The notes under the pieces: generated by a model | Database searches by the model: none | Told to the model about the DNA's origin: nothing | Seen by the model: the letters and a program-made list of their open reading frames with translations, nothing else | Program-made: the position numbers and the translations under genes | Part shown: piece after piece, positions 16,203-25,155 of the stretch | Layout: every line of letters starts with the position of its first letter | Numbering within the stretch: position 1 is the first letter of the stretch | DNA from: Terriglobia bacterium | GTDB taxonomy: Bacteria > Acidobacteriota > UBA6911 | DNA: 51,222 bases | NCBI GenBank assembly: GCA_020072565.1 | Contig: JAIQGI010000047.1 | Location: forward strand, 1-51,222 | Reading direction: 5' to 3'

Positions 16203-17426
16203 ATGTGGTTGACTGAAGCCACCGTGGTCCAAAAGCGCGCTCTTCTGGCCGCTTCCCTGGGTTGGATGCTCGACAGCATGGACATCATGCTCTACTCCAT
16301 AGTCCTGTCTTACATGATGGGAGACCTGGGCATGACGAAGGCAACCGGGGGGCTGATGGCCTCGCTCACGCTTGGAGCCTCTGCTTTCGGCGGCATTTTT
16401 TTCGGAATCCTCGCCGACCGCATCGGGCGCGCGCGCGCCATGATGACGAGCATCCTGATCTATTCGCTGTTCACGGCGGCGTGCGGCTTGTCCCAAAATA
16501 TCTATCAACTGGCTTTCTTCCGGATCTTTCTCGGGCTGGGCATGGGAGGGGAATGGGCATGCGGCGCCGCGTTGGTTGCAGAGACCTGGCCGGCTCAGCA
16601 TCGCGGCAAGGCGCTCGGCGTCATGCAGAGCTCCTGGGCCATCGGCTACGGATTGGCGGCGGCACTCGCGTGGGTTGTGCTGCCCCGGTTCGGCTGGCGC
16701 GCGGTCTTTTTCGCGGGGATCCTGCCCGCATTGGCGGCATTCTGGATCTTTCTTTATGTGCCCGAGCCCGAAATCTGGCGACGATCCCGGAGACAACTGG
16801 GGGGCTCTTCGCCTTTGGCTGGGCTCCTCGCCCTTTGGCGCGGTGAGCACCGGCGAGATCTGATTGTTACTACGGCTGCCAATGCCGGCACCATGTTCGC
16901 TTGGTGGGGGCTATTCACATGGATTCCATCCTTCCTGTCGCTCCCCCCCGATCAGGGTGGCACGGGTCTGGACATCAGCACCACCTCGAAATGGGTCATT
17001 TTCATGCAGGTGGGGACGTGGCTGGGGTACGTTTCATTTGGCTATATCAGCGATTGGCTCGGACGCAAGTGGGTTTACGCAGGCTACATTTTCGTAGCTG
17101 CGGCGCTCGTCCCGCTTTACGCCCACACCCGTGACCCGGTCTCACTGCTGTTGATCGGCCCGCTCGTCGGCTTCTTCGGCACCGGATATTTCAGCGGCTT
17201 CGGCGCGATCACGGCTGAGATCTTTCCCACTTCAGTGCGGGCCAGCGCCCAGGGGCTGACCTACAATCTCGGCAGGGGCGTCAGTGCTGCGGCGCCTTAT
17301 TTCATCGGCGCATTGAGCGGCGGGCGCGGGCTGGGCTTCGCCTTTTTCCTTGCTGCAGGCTCTTTCCTCTTTGCCGGCATACTGGCGCTGTTTATTCCCG
17401 AAACCCGCAACCGCGAACTGACCTGA
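16203..17426 (+). CDS. Major facilitator superfamily transporter (organic-acid/AAHS-like)
   Basis: A 407-residue, 12-helix transporter. The start is ATG 16203 with AGGGAAGG upstream. The loop 2-3 motif G-x-L-A-D-R-I-G-R-A-R is present, as is the helix-4 segment F-F-R-I-F-L-G-L-G-M-G-G-E-W, which together with D-S-M-D near the N-terminus is typical of the AAHS/sugar-acid branch of MFS (PcaK, sialic- and shikimate-type carriers). The second-half copy of the loop motif is Y-I-S-D-W-L-G-R-K. The substrate is unknown. The IS element begins 180 bases downstream. Confidence 0.88.
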   Translation: MWLTEATVVQKRALLAASLGWMLDSMDIMLYSIVLSYMMGDLGMTKATGGLMASLTLGASAFGGIFFGILADRIGRARAMMTSILIYSLFTAACGLSQNIYQLAFFRIFLGLGMGGEWACGAALVAETWPAQHRGKALGVMQSSWAIGYGLAAALAWVVLPRFGWRAVFFAGILPALAAFWIFLYVPEPEIWRRSRRQLGGSSPLAGLLALWRGEHRRDLIVTTAANAGTMFAWWGLFTWIPSFLSLPPDQGGTGLDISTTSKWVIFMQVGTWLGYVSFGYISDWLGRKWVYAGYIFVAAALVPLYAHTRDPVSLLLIGPLVGFFGTGYFSGFGAITAEIFPTSVRASAQGLTYNLGRGVSAAAPYFIGALSGGRGLGFAFFLAAGSFLFAGILALFIPETRNRELT

Positions 17427-17531
17427 ACGTCCTTCGGCGGCGACTGCGTGCCCGGAAGCGATTTCGCGGACTTCGTATTCATGACCATCAGATCATTGCG
17501 CGGCGGGCAAGAATCCCAAATGTTCCCTGGT

Positions 17532-17560
17532 CTCTGCGACCTCAGCGAACTCCGCGTTGA
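17532..17560. repeat. CTCTGCG/CGCGTTGA interspersed repeat
   Basis: CTCTGCGACCTCAGCG followed by AACTCCGCGTTGA, the same vocabulary (CTCTGCG, GCGTTGA) as the inverted pair at 23377-23449. It lies between the MFS gene and the IS. Confidence 0.4.
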
Positions 17561-17644
17561 GAATGGTTGGCTGCAGTTCTGCCGCACCATGCATTGCATG
17601 GGCTAACCCGACTTTGACAACTGGGCCGCAAAAATCACAAAAAT

Positions 17645-17694
17645 GAGGGGGTGCCGTCCCCATAAGTCTTTTTGAATCAACAGAGGCACCCCTC
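17645..17694. repeat. Hairpin inside the IS left end
   Basis: GAGGGGGTGCC (17645-17655) pairs with GGCACCCCTC (17685-17694) with one bulge, around a 29-base loop. Such subterminal hairpins in IS elements can block read-through transcription or hide the transposase start; this role is inference. Confidence 0.5.
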
Positions 17695-17767
17695 AAAACC
17701 CGCCAAAAGCGCGTGTAGTGAAGACCTACCCCCTTGCAGTGGCGATCTGTCTGTAGACAATAGCAGC

Positions 17768-19558
17768 ATGTTCCTGCGAATGACCAAACGCATCAAGGAC
17801 GGCAAAGAACACCGCTACTGGAGCATCGTCGAGAATCACCGCATCGCCGGCGGCCGCGTTGCGCAGAAACATGTTCTATACCTTGGCGAGATCAATGACA
17901 GCCAGATGGAAGCCTGGTGGCGCTCGATTGAGATTTTGGAGAACGGCAAAAAGACACCCCGCAAGATCTCCCTGTTCCCCGAAGATCGAAAGGTACAGTC
18001 GAATGATCACGACGTGATTCACGTTCATGTGAATCAGATGCGACTGCATCGGCCGCGGCAATGGGGAGCCTGCTGGCTGGCCTTGCTTTTATGGGACCAG
18101 TTGCAACTGGATCGCTATTGGGCCGGGAAGCTGCCGGAGAGCCGCGAAGGGACTCGATGGTTGAACGTATTGAAGATTCTGGTCTCCTATCGGCTGATCC
18201 AACCCGGGAGTGAGTGGCGGTTGCACCGCGACTGGTACGGCAAGAGCGCCGTGGGGGACCTGCTTGGCGAGGAAGGAGAAGTCGTTCCCTATCAGAATCT
18301 CTATCGATGCCTGGATATGTTGGTGAAGCACAAAGAGGGAATGTTTGCCTTCCTGAAGCAGCGCTGGCAGGATCTGTTCAATGCGGGCTTTGATGTTCTG
18401 CTGTACGACCTGACCAGCACCTATTTTGAGTGCGATCCTCCGCACGCGGGGAAGAGACGTTACGGATATAGCCGCGATAAGCGCTCCGATTGCGTGCAGG
18501 TGGTCATTGCCCTGGTGGTGACACCGGGAGGCTTTCCGCTCTGTTACGAAGTGATGGATGGAAACACCAGCGATCGCACCACGCTGCGGCAGTTTCTCAA
18601 CAGGATCGAAAGTCAGTATGGCAAAGCCCGCCGCGTGTGGATCATGGACCGTGGCATTCCGACGGAAGAAGTGCTGACGGAAATGCGGCAATCGGAAACC
18701 CCGATCTATTATCTGGTGGGAACACCGAAAGGACGGCTGAACAAGCTCGAAGCACAGCTACTGCCATTGCCTTGGGAAAAGGTGCGCGCCAGCTTGAGTG
18801 TCAAGCTGCTCAAGCAAGACCAGGAATTGTACGTGCTTGCGTGCAGTACGAGCCGGCAGGCGAAAGAGCGCGCCATGCGCCGCCGCCGACTGAAGCAATA
18901 CTGGAACCGGCTCCGTGAACTTAGCGGCCAGAAATTGGATCGCGACCGGCTGCTGATGAAAATCGGAGCGGCCAAAAAGGATGCCGGCAATGCCGCCCGG
19001 TTAGTTGAACTATCATTGCCTGCGCTGCATCAAGCGGTCACATCGGAAACGTTTCGCTTCAGCTTGTGCAAAGACAAGCTCCGCAAGGTTCGCAAACAGG
19101 AAGGACAATACTTGCTGCGCTCGAATTTAACCGGTGAGGATCCAGCCACGTTATGGAAGTACTACATCCAACTCGTCGAGGTTGAACAGGCGTTCAAGAC
19201 CCTCAAGATGGATCTTTCCTTACGTCCCATCTACCACCAGAAAGATGAAAGGATTGAAGCGCACATCTTCGTGGCCTTCCTTTCGTACTGCCTTCAAGTA
19301 ACCTTGCAGCAGCGCTTGAAAGCCCTGGCTCCTGGTCTGACCGTGCGGTCGGTTCTGGAAAAGTTTGCGGTGATCCAATTGGTGGATGTTCATCTGCCGA
19401 CGACGGATGGCAGAGAGCTGCGGTTGCCGAGATATACCGAACCGGACAAAGAGCACCTTCTGTTGCTCTCCAGATTGGACCTGAAACTACCTCCTCAGCC
19501 AAGGCCGGAACTCCTGGACAAGAAGCCCAAGATGACCAAGCTGAAGATGAACGTGTAG
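17768..19558 (+). CDS. IS1634-family transposase (DDE)
   Basis: A 596-residue transposase from ATG 17768 (a TTG at 17672 would extend it into the subterminal hairpin). The N-terminus R-I-K-D-G-K-E-H-R-Y-W-S-I-V-E-N-H-R is typical of the IS1634 group. The DDE core shows D in L-L-Y-D-L-T-S-T-Y-F, D in W-I-M-D-R-G-I-P-T and E in V-E-V-E-Q-A-F-K-T-L-K-M-D-L. The chain is uninterrupted, so the element may still move. The 14-bp word CGTGTAGTGAAGAC occurs both before the gene and spanning its stop. Confidence 0.95.
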   Translation: MFLRMTKRIKDGKEHRYWSIVENHRIAGGRVAQKHVLYLGEINDSQMEAWWRSIEILENGKKTPRKISLFPEDRKVQSNDHDVIHVHVNQMRLHRPRQWGACWLALLLWDQLQLDRYWAGKLPESREGTRWLNVLKILVSYRLIQPGSEWRLHRDWYGKSAVGDLLGEEGEVVPYQNLYRCLDMLVKHKEGMFAFLKQRWQDLFNAGFDVLLYDLTSTYFECDPPHAGKRRYGYSRDKRSDCVQVVIALVVTPGGFPLCYEVMDGNTSDRTTLRQFLNRIESQYGKARRVWIMDRGIPTEEVLTEMRQSETPIYYLVGTPKGRLNKLEAQLLPLPWEKVRASLSVKLLKQDQELYVLACSTSRQAKERAMRRRRLKQYWNRLRELSGQKLDRDRLLMKIGAAKKDAGNAARLVELSLPALHQAVTSETFRFSLCKDKLRKVRKQEGQYLLRSNLTGEDPATLWKYYIQLVEVEQAFKTLKMDLSLRPIYHQKDERIEAHIFVAFLSYCLQVTLQQRLKALAPGLTVRSVLEKFAVIQLVDVHLPTTDGRELRLPRYTEPDKEHLLLLSRLDLKLPPQPRPELLDKKPKMTKLKMNV

Positions 19559-19634
19559 TGAAGACTTTCGGGGGTCGCTTCTAATGTTTTCAATGACTTA
19601 CCTGCCGTCACACCCCCCAGTTGTCAAAGTCGGG

Positions 19635-20864
19635 CTAAGACTGCTTGTTGAGACGGGCCTGGAGGCGGTCGAGGCGATGGCGGAAGGCAGCGTGCCAGCG
19701 CCTGTATTGGTGCGCCTCGAGGCGCCCCGCCAGGTAAGCCTCGCGCAGCCGGGTCAGAGCAGAACGCGCCAGCGCCTGTGCGCGCTCGGGCTCGCGCGCG
19801 CGGTGCTCATAGTAGATGGCAAGCTGCTCGTAGGCCCGGATGCCGTCGATTGAGTCGTCCAGCAGCGTTTCCCACAGCGCAGTGGCCCGGTCGAAGTCGC
19901 CGTGCCGCCTGGCCAGCAGCGCCAGCTCACGCCGCGCCATGCGATCCGCTTCCTGCGGCAGGCCGCAGGTCAAAGCGCGCTGATACCCTTCCTGCGCCAG
20001 CAACTCTTCTCCATGCCGGTGGAGCATCCTGGAAACGCCATAGAGCTCGCCTGCGTCGCCGCCACTGTTTTCGGGCCCCTCGAGCAGACTCGTGATCCGC
20101 GCCGCCAAAGCGGCAAGACCGCGCAGGTCCATCTGATTATGACGGAAGACTTCGATGATCGGCTCTTCGGGGCCGCCGCGCAGGAAATCGAAATATCTTC
20201 CCGGAATCGAATGGGATGGGATGTCGGGCCCGCGTTCAAACTGCAGCACCTGTTTTTCGAGTTCCGCCAGTGCCACCGATTTCAGGCGCAAACGCCACAG
20301 TTGCCGGGCCGGATGAAGCAGATCGAGATGTGCGGCAGGCCTCTCGACGGCGGCGGCGCGTGTCATGCGATAACGAGTTTCCAGCAACGGCCAGTCGAAA
20401 CTCTTGCCGTTGAATGTGACCAGTATGTCCCTTTCAACAAGCCGGTGCGAGAGATCCAGCAACAGCGAAGCCTCTTCGCTGTGATCCCGCATGAAGAGTT
20501 GCTCGACGACAAAGCCGTCTCCGTCCCACCACGCCAGGCCGACCAGAAACGCATAGGTGCCTGTGCCGCCCGACAGACCGGTAGTCTCCGTGTCAAGGAA
20601 GATCCAATGGCTTGGATCGCCGACCTCTGATGTCGGATTCGGTGCCAGCAGGCGCTGGGCCCGCGGCCCGATCCGGCAAGGTCCGGGGCTTGGAAAGCGG
20701 CACGTCACGGCGAGATGGCAGCCATGGAGGGTGGTGCGCAGTTCCGCACCCGGTAAGCGAACCAGACGCGCGTGCGTATCTTCTTCCGCTGGGGTTCCGG
20801 CTGGTTTTCCCGCCTCGGCGCGAGGGCGCAGCGCGGCAATGTGGGAGAACTTGTCGAAGATCAT
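19635..20864 (-). CDS. mrfB: MrfB-like RNase H-fold exonuclease with TPR-like tail
   Basis: A 409-residue protein like Bacillus subtilis YprB/MrfB, a 3'-5' exonuclease that works with the MrfA helicase in an excision pathway for mitomycin-type lesions. The DEDD-type residues are visible: Asp91 and Glu93 (F-L-D-T-E-T-T-G-L), Asp157 (N-G-K-S-F-D-W-P) and Asp246 (H-N-Q-M-D-L). From about residue 265 the tail has TPR-like helices. The start is ATG 20864, which overlaps the helicase stop as ATGA; a GTG at 20870 is possible. Its TAG stop (19637-19635) is formed from the CTAA target of the IS, so the protein ends at the IS border, apparently unaltered. Confidence 0.85.
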   Translation of the reverse strand: MIFDKFSHIAALRPRAEAGKPAGTPAEEDTHARLVRLPGAELRTTLHGCHLAVTCRFPSPGPCRIGPRAQRLLAPNPTSEVGDPSHWIFLDTETTGLSGGTGTYAFLVGLAWWDGDGFVVEQLFMRDHSEEASLLLDLSHRLVERDILVTFNGKSFDWPLLETRYRMTRAAAVERPAAHLDLLHPARQLWRLRLKSVALAELEKQVLQFERGPDIPSHSIPGRYFDFLRGGPEEPIIEVFRHNQMDLRGLAALAARITSLLEGPENSGGDAGELYGVSRMLHRHGEELLAQEGYQRALTCGLPQEADRMARRELALLARRHGDFDRATALWETLLDDSIDGIRAYEQLAIYYEHRAREPERAQALARSALTRLREAYLAGRLEAHQYRRWHAAFRHRLDRLQARLNKQS

Positions 20865-23230
20865 GGGCACAGACGATCGAGAATTGCCAGCGCGGCCTCC
20901 TTGGCTCGTGCTCCGGTCTCACCGGCGGGGCCGACGCAGGAAGGGCAGCCGCTTTCGCAGGCGCAACCTGAAATCAGCTCGCGCGTCCGGCGCACGAGCT
21001 GGTCATGAATACGATACAACGGTTCGCTCAAGCCGATGCCGCCGGGATAGGCATCGTACAGATACAACGTCGGTTTGAAAAACTCTTCCGTCTGATCCTT
21101 GCCGCCGGCTACGGGTGGGTTCGGCCATTCGATGCCACTCGCGGCCGGAGGGGCGCCTTCCCCGATCGTCGCCCCGAGATCGCGCTGGTCGCACATCAAC
21201 AGGAGGCAGGCGATGGATTCGAGGGCGTGAAGGAGACCGAACATGCCGTCCTGCCTTTCGGAAATCGAAAAAGGCAGAGCCGCCAGGAGCTCCTGGCTGA
21301 TGGTGATCCAGTATGCCGTGGTATGCATCTCGTTTTCGGGCAGCTCGAGCTTGCCGGCGCCGACGTTTTCAAGCGTGAAGAACTTGATCTTTTTGAAGCC
21401 GACGACCTGCGAGCGCACCTGCACGTCGCCGTGCCGGCGCACGGCGGGTCCGGCGACGCACGCCTCTTCCGCAATGTCTAACGGCCGAATCTGCGTGTAG
21501 CGGATCGCATCCGTGAAGTAGTCCACCTCGACTCGCTTGACATAGGCCTTGCGTTGATCGAATTCCAGCCGCTCGACATGATACTGCTGCCCGCCGTGGA
21601 GATAGATCGCCTTGGGATGGACCGTGGTGAGGGCGCCGGAAAAGTCGATCTCTCCGATCACCTCCGGAGCATCCGTTTCGTCGATGATAACGAAGTTGTC
21701 GGAAGTGATGGACCTCAGGCTGACGGTATCGGCGGGATACGCCTCCTGGGTCCAGTGCCAGTATTCTCCACTCTTGTGGAGATAGCCGGCTTCGCAAAGC
21801 CGCTCGCACAGCTCCGCAAGGTCCACGGCGCCGAAGGCCTCGTCATGCGCCAGCGGCAGCTCGAATGCGGCACACTTGAGGTGATTGACGAGGATCTCCA
21901 GATTGTCCGGCTGGATGTAGGCATGCTCGGGCGAACTGCCGAAGAAGTAATCGGGATGCTTCACGATAAACTGGTCCAGCGGCCGCGAGGAAGCGACCAG
22001 GACGGCGCACGATGCACCACTGCGCCTGCCGGCACGCCCCGCACGCTGCCAGGTCGAGGCGATCGTGCCGGGATACCCGGCCAGAACCGCCACGTCGAGC
22101 GAGCCGACATCGATGCCGAGCTCCAGGGCGTTGGTGGCTACCACGCCCCGGATCTGGCCTGTGCGCAGTCCGCGCTCGATCTCCCGCCGCTCCAGCGGCA
22201 AGTATCCGCCCCGGTAGCCGCGGATGATCTCAGCCTGGCCCGGCGGTTGCGGGTTGGCCTGCTTCAAGTAGGTGAGCAGGACTTCCGTGTGCAGCCGGCT
22301 GTTGGCGAACACGATGGTCTGCAATCCGCGCTTCAGGAACTCCTGTGCCAGGCGATAGCTCTCGTTTATGTAGCTGCGCCGGATGCCGAGGAAGCGGTTG
22401 ACCACAGGAGGGTTGTAAAAAACGAGATGTTTCTGGGCCGAAGGCGCTCCGTTGGCATCGATGACCTCGACGTCTTCTTCGAGCAGCCGGCAGGCAAGCT
22501 CGCCTGGATTGGCGATGGTTGCCGACGAGCAGATGAACTGCGGTGACTGCCCGTAGAAACGCGCGATGCGCCGCAGCCTGCGGAGGACGTTGGCGAGGTG
22601 GCTCCCGAACACGCCCCGGTAGGTGTGCAGTTCGTCGATCACGATGTAGCGGAGGTTTTCGAACAGGCGCGTCCAGCGGGTGTGGTGGGGCAGAATCCCG
22701 GTGTGCAGCATGTCCGGATTGGTGATGACCACATGCCCCTGCTGGCGAATGGCGCGACGCGCGTCGCTCGGGGTGTCGCCGTCATAAGTGAAAACACCCC
22801 ACCGGTCTCCCGTCCTCCGTCCCAGATCCTGCAGTTCCTCCAACTGGTCCTGAGAAAGCGCTTTCGTGGGGAACAGGTAGAGCGCACGCGTGTCCGGATT
22901 CTCCAGCACCGCGTTCAGAACGGGCAGGTTGTAGCAGAGAGTCTTGCCCGATGCCGTCGGCGTTACCACCACGACGTTTCTGCCCTTGCGCACGCGCTCC
23001 GCCGCCTCCGCCTGGTGCGAGTAGAGCTGCACGACCCCTTTTGCCCGATAAGCATCCGCCAGTTCCGGCCTGACCCATTCAGGCATCGGGGCCCATTGAG
23101 CCTCGCGTGCCGGAATCTGATGAACGGCAGTGATCACCTCGTCGGAGCGGTCCCTTGAGGCCAGTTCGGCGATCACTTCGCCCACACCGATGAGGGCCGT
23201 GCTGTGGCGTCCGGAAGGACGAGAATCCAT
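20861..23230 (-). CDS. mrfA: MrfA-like DEAD/DEAH helicase with DUF1998 zinc domain
   Basis: A superfamily 2 helicase of 789 residues from ATG 23230, preceded by AAGGTG (a GTG at 23239 is the alternative). Walker A T-P-T-A-S-G-K-T is at 90-97 and the Walker B box D-E-L-H at 199-202. The second RecA lobe shows T-N-A-L-E-L-G-I-D-V-G and Q-R-A-G-R-A-G-R-R. The C-terminal DUF1998/MZB region ends with C-A-C-E-S-G-C-P-S-C, the four-cysteine zinc site of MrfA/YprA. With the coupled mrfB this forms a UvrA-independent DNA repair pair in known members. A plant/yeast Hrq1-like role is the other comparison. Confidence 0.9.
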   Translation of the reverse strand: MDSRPSGRHSTALIGVGEVIAELASRDRSDEVITAVHQIPAREAQWAPMPEWVRPELADAYRAKGVVQLYSHQAEAAERVRKGRNVVVVTPTASGKTLCYNLPVLNAVLENPDTRALYLFPTKALSQDQLEELQDLGRRTGDRWGVFTYDGDTPSDARRAIRQQGHVVITNPDMLHTGILPHHTRWTRLFENLRYIVIDELHTYRGVFGSHLANVLRRLRRIARFYGQSPQFICSSATIANPGELACRLLEEDVEVIDANGAPSAQKHLVFYNPPVVNRFLGIRRSYINESYRLAQEFLKRGLQTIVFANSRLHTEVLLTYLKQANPQPPGQAEIIRGYRGGYLPLERREIERGLRTGQIRGVVATNALELGIDVGSLDVAVLAGYPGTIASTWQRAGRAGRRSGASCAVLVASSRPLDQFIVKHPDYFFGSSPEHAYIQPDNLEILVNHLKCAAFELPLAHDEAFGAVDLAELCERLCEAGYLHKSGEYWHWTQEAYPADTVSLRSITSDNFVIIDETDAPEVIGEIDFSGALTTVHPKAIYLHGGQQYHVERLEFDQRKAYVKRVEVDYFTDAIRYTQIRPLDIAEEACVAGPAVRRHGDVQVRSQVVGFKKIKFFTLENVGAGKLELPENEMHTTAYWITISQELLAALPFSISERQDGMFGLLHALESIACLLLMCDQRDLGATIGEGAPPAASGIEWPNPPVAGGKDQTEEFFKPTLYLYDAYPGGIGLSEPLYRIHDQLVRRTRELISGCACESGCPSCVGPAGETGARAKEAALAILDRLCP

Positions 23231-23239
23231 AATTTTCAC

Positions 23240-23688
23240 CTTTGTTTCACCAAACCTATCATAAGATCCACGCGCTTGGCAAGAATATCACCGCAGAGCC
23301 TACGTCGCGGCCCGACGGCCGCGATCACACCTGAAACCACGTAATAAACGGTGCGGAATATCCGCAGCCTGAACCCTCAACGCAGAGGGCGCAGGGGCCG
23401 CGAAGGATTTTTGCGTCTGCACGATTTTTCTCCACGATCTCTGCGTTGATCTTTTTTTTGCTTTTCCTGCCTAAATGGCAAGAATCTGCTGGTAAGTGGT
23501 ACCAAGCGTTCGAGAATGGTTTTCATGGGTTTCGTGATCCCCGGTGAGGATGTGACGAGAATCGCAAAACCAACATCTGGAGGTTGAAATCGTGGGTCGA
23601 CAGTGGAAATATCTGAACCTCTTGCTCCTTTCTGGAATCTGAAAGATTGAGAGCAGGCAATTGATCACAATGCTGACAAGGAGTAGCC
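23240..23688. other. Gene-free spacer with CGCAGAG inverted repeat
   Basis: No convincing gene in about 450 bases. TCAACGCAGAG (23377-23387) and its exact reverse complement CTCTGCGTTGA (23439-23449) are 51 bases apart and followed by TCTTTTTTTT, so a terminator or a remnant of a small mobile element are both possible. A CGCAGAG word also lies near 23293. The right end has the AAGGAG ribosome site of the next gene. Confidence 0.55.
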
Positions 23689-25020
23689 ATGACTAAGAGG
23701 CAGATCCATACCGCTATCCTTACAATTCTTCTCATCCCTTTTTTGCGCGCCGTTCCGGCACTGGCAAGCGGAGATAAAGTGGTGCCACACGTGGTCGACG
23801 GCGATCAGGGAGATGGCATCCGTTACCGTACTAAATTCGACATCACGAATATCAGCCCGTGGCCTAATACGGTGCTTACCAAGGTTTCCGTCCTCTTTTA
23901 TAAGGACGACGGTACTCCCTGGACGGTCGCAATCAAGGACCCGGTGTCGGGCAACGCTCTGAATGTCAGTTCCTACACCCCCCTTCTGGGCATGTCCCAG
24001 ACTGTGCGGGTTGAAACTCTGGGAACCGGGAGTCTTGCGAGCGGATTTGCCATCATCAGAAACCTTGAGGTCCCGGCGAACCATCTGGAATTCGCCGACC
24101 AGGGTGAGGTAGCGATCACGGTGTACTTTGAAGTACTTTCGAGAAACTCGCAGGGAGGGTATGACATCATCGATACGGTGAGTGTTCCCACCAGCCAGCC
24201 TACTGTTTCCTGGACATTTCCGGTGGAAATCGACAAGACCAAATCCCCATCGCTCCTCACCGGCTTTGCGATGGTAAATCTCTCAGATGTGTCGAACGCC
24301 GTGACTATCGACTTGTGGGAGACCAAGGCTCCACTATCTAACGATGCTGTCCAGTACCCCCAATCGGCCAGCCTGGTGCTGAGCGGCACCAATCCGACAA
24401 CATCCAAAAAAGCAGTCGGATTTCTTGATCAAGCTGCGTTTTTTCCCGGAATCACGAAATTCAAGGGGATGGCTGTCGCTTCCTCGTCAAGCCCCGTGGC
24501 GATCCTGGCGTTGCTGCAGACCCCGACTCCGACGGGAGTCCAATTTGCGACGCTTGTGCCTGCCTACCTGGACTCTCTGCGGCGCAACACTCTCATGTAT
24601 CTCCCGCAAGGCTACTCTTTGGACGCAGACATCCCCGTCGTCGACTACTTCCGCGACGAGACCTCTGCAGCGGACCCGTACTACGAGACACCCTGGGACG
24701 TGCTTTTCCAATCGGATCAGAATGTCACGACAGGCAGATGGCTGACCTCGCAGCAGGGAGCGATGTTTCACACGATCGGTGTGATCGCTCCGCAAAATGC
24801 GGGCAGTTTCGACACGATAAGCCTGGACAATCTTCGCAGCTTCACCTACTCCACGGACAGCATCGACCTTGGTGACAGCTCAGGGAATCTGGTCCAGGGT
24901 TTCACTTTTGCCATCAAGACGGGTTTGGGGCGTTATGTGAAGGTTCGGGTACGAGACTGGGTAGAATACACCAACAGTTCCGTCAAGGACCTCCTGCTCG
25001 AGATCTATGTTTTCAAGTGA
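23689..25020 (+). CDS. Secreted beta-rich protein of unknown function
   Basis: 443 residues with a clear signal peptide (basic M-T-K-R, core I-L-T-I-L-L-I-P-F-L, cleavage near A-L-A-S). The mature part is beta-rich with few charges in strands: R-Y-R-T-K-F-D-I-T-N-I-S and T-N-T-type turns resemble secreted adhesin or immunoglobulin-like folds. The phrase V-P-H-V-V-D-G-D and the repeated 'vulnerable to serine/threonine' strands recur in uncharacterised acidobacterial secreted proteins, from memory only. There are no catalytic motifs. It has a good AAGGAG site and stands alone, ended by a strong terminator. Confidence 0.8.
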   Translation: MTKRQIHTAILTILLIPFLRAVPALASGDKVVPHVVDGDQGDGIRYRTKFDITNISPWPNTVLTKVSVLFYKDDGTPWTVAIKDPVSGNALNVSSYTPLLGMSQTVRVETLGTGSLASGFAIIRNLEVPANHLEFADQGEVAITVYFEVLSRNSQGGYDIIDTVSVPTSQPTVSWTFPVEIDKTKSPSLLTGFAMVNLSDVSNAVTIDLWETKAPLSNDAVQYPQSASLVLSGTNPTTSKKAVGFLDQAAFFPGITKFKGMAVASSSSPVAILALLQTPTPTGVQFATLVPAYLDSLRRNTLMYLPQGYSLDADIPVVDYFRDETSAADPYYETPWDVLFQSDQNVTTGRWLTSQQGAMFHTIGVIAPQNAGSFDTISLDNLRSFTYSTDSIDLGDSSGNLVQGFTFAIKTGLGRYVKVRVRDWVEYTNSSVKDLLLEIYVFK

Positions 25021-25075
25021 CGAGTTTCGGCAGGCTGGGGTTGTGGTGTTCATTGCCGGCCGCACAGATCGTCAA

Positions 25076-25117
25076 GACCTCCAGGATTCCGCCTGATCAT
25101 GCGCGATCCTGGAGGTC
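25076..25117. terminator. Bidirectional terminator hairpin
   Basis: GACCTCCAGGAT (25076-25087) pairs perfectly with ATCCTGGAGGTC (25106-25117), around an 18-base loop, between two convergent genes. Rightward it is followed by a GC-rich stretch and then CCTTTTCCC. Confidence 0.75.
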
Positions 25118-25155
25118 GGAGCGGTCCTTTTCCCGAGTTAAAAATCCGGAAGGAT

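Larger units (their letters stand above)
17607..19634 (+). mobile_element. IS1634/IS4-type insertion sequence, complete
   Basis: The ends are a perfect 19-bp inverted repeat, CCCGACTTTGACAACTGGG at 17607-17625 and its reverse complement at 19616-19634. The element is about 2028 bp with one intact transposase gene. CTAA flanks both ends (17603-17606 and 19635-19638), a likely target duplication (longer if the end base is counted differently). The intact gene and perfect ends suggest a recent insertion. It landed exactly at the stop codon of the mrfB-like gene. Confidence 0.88.
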
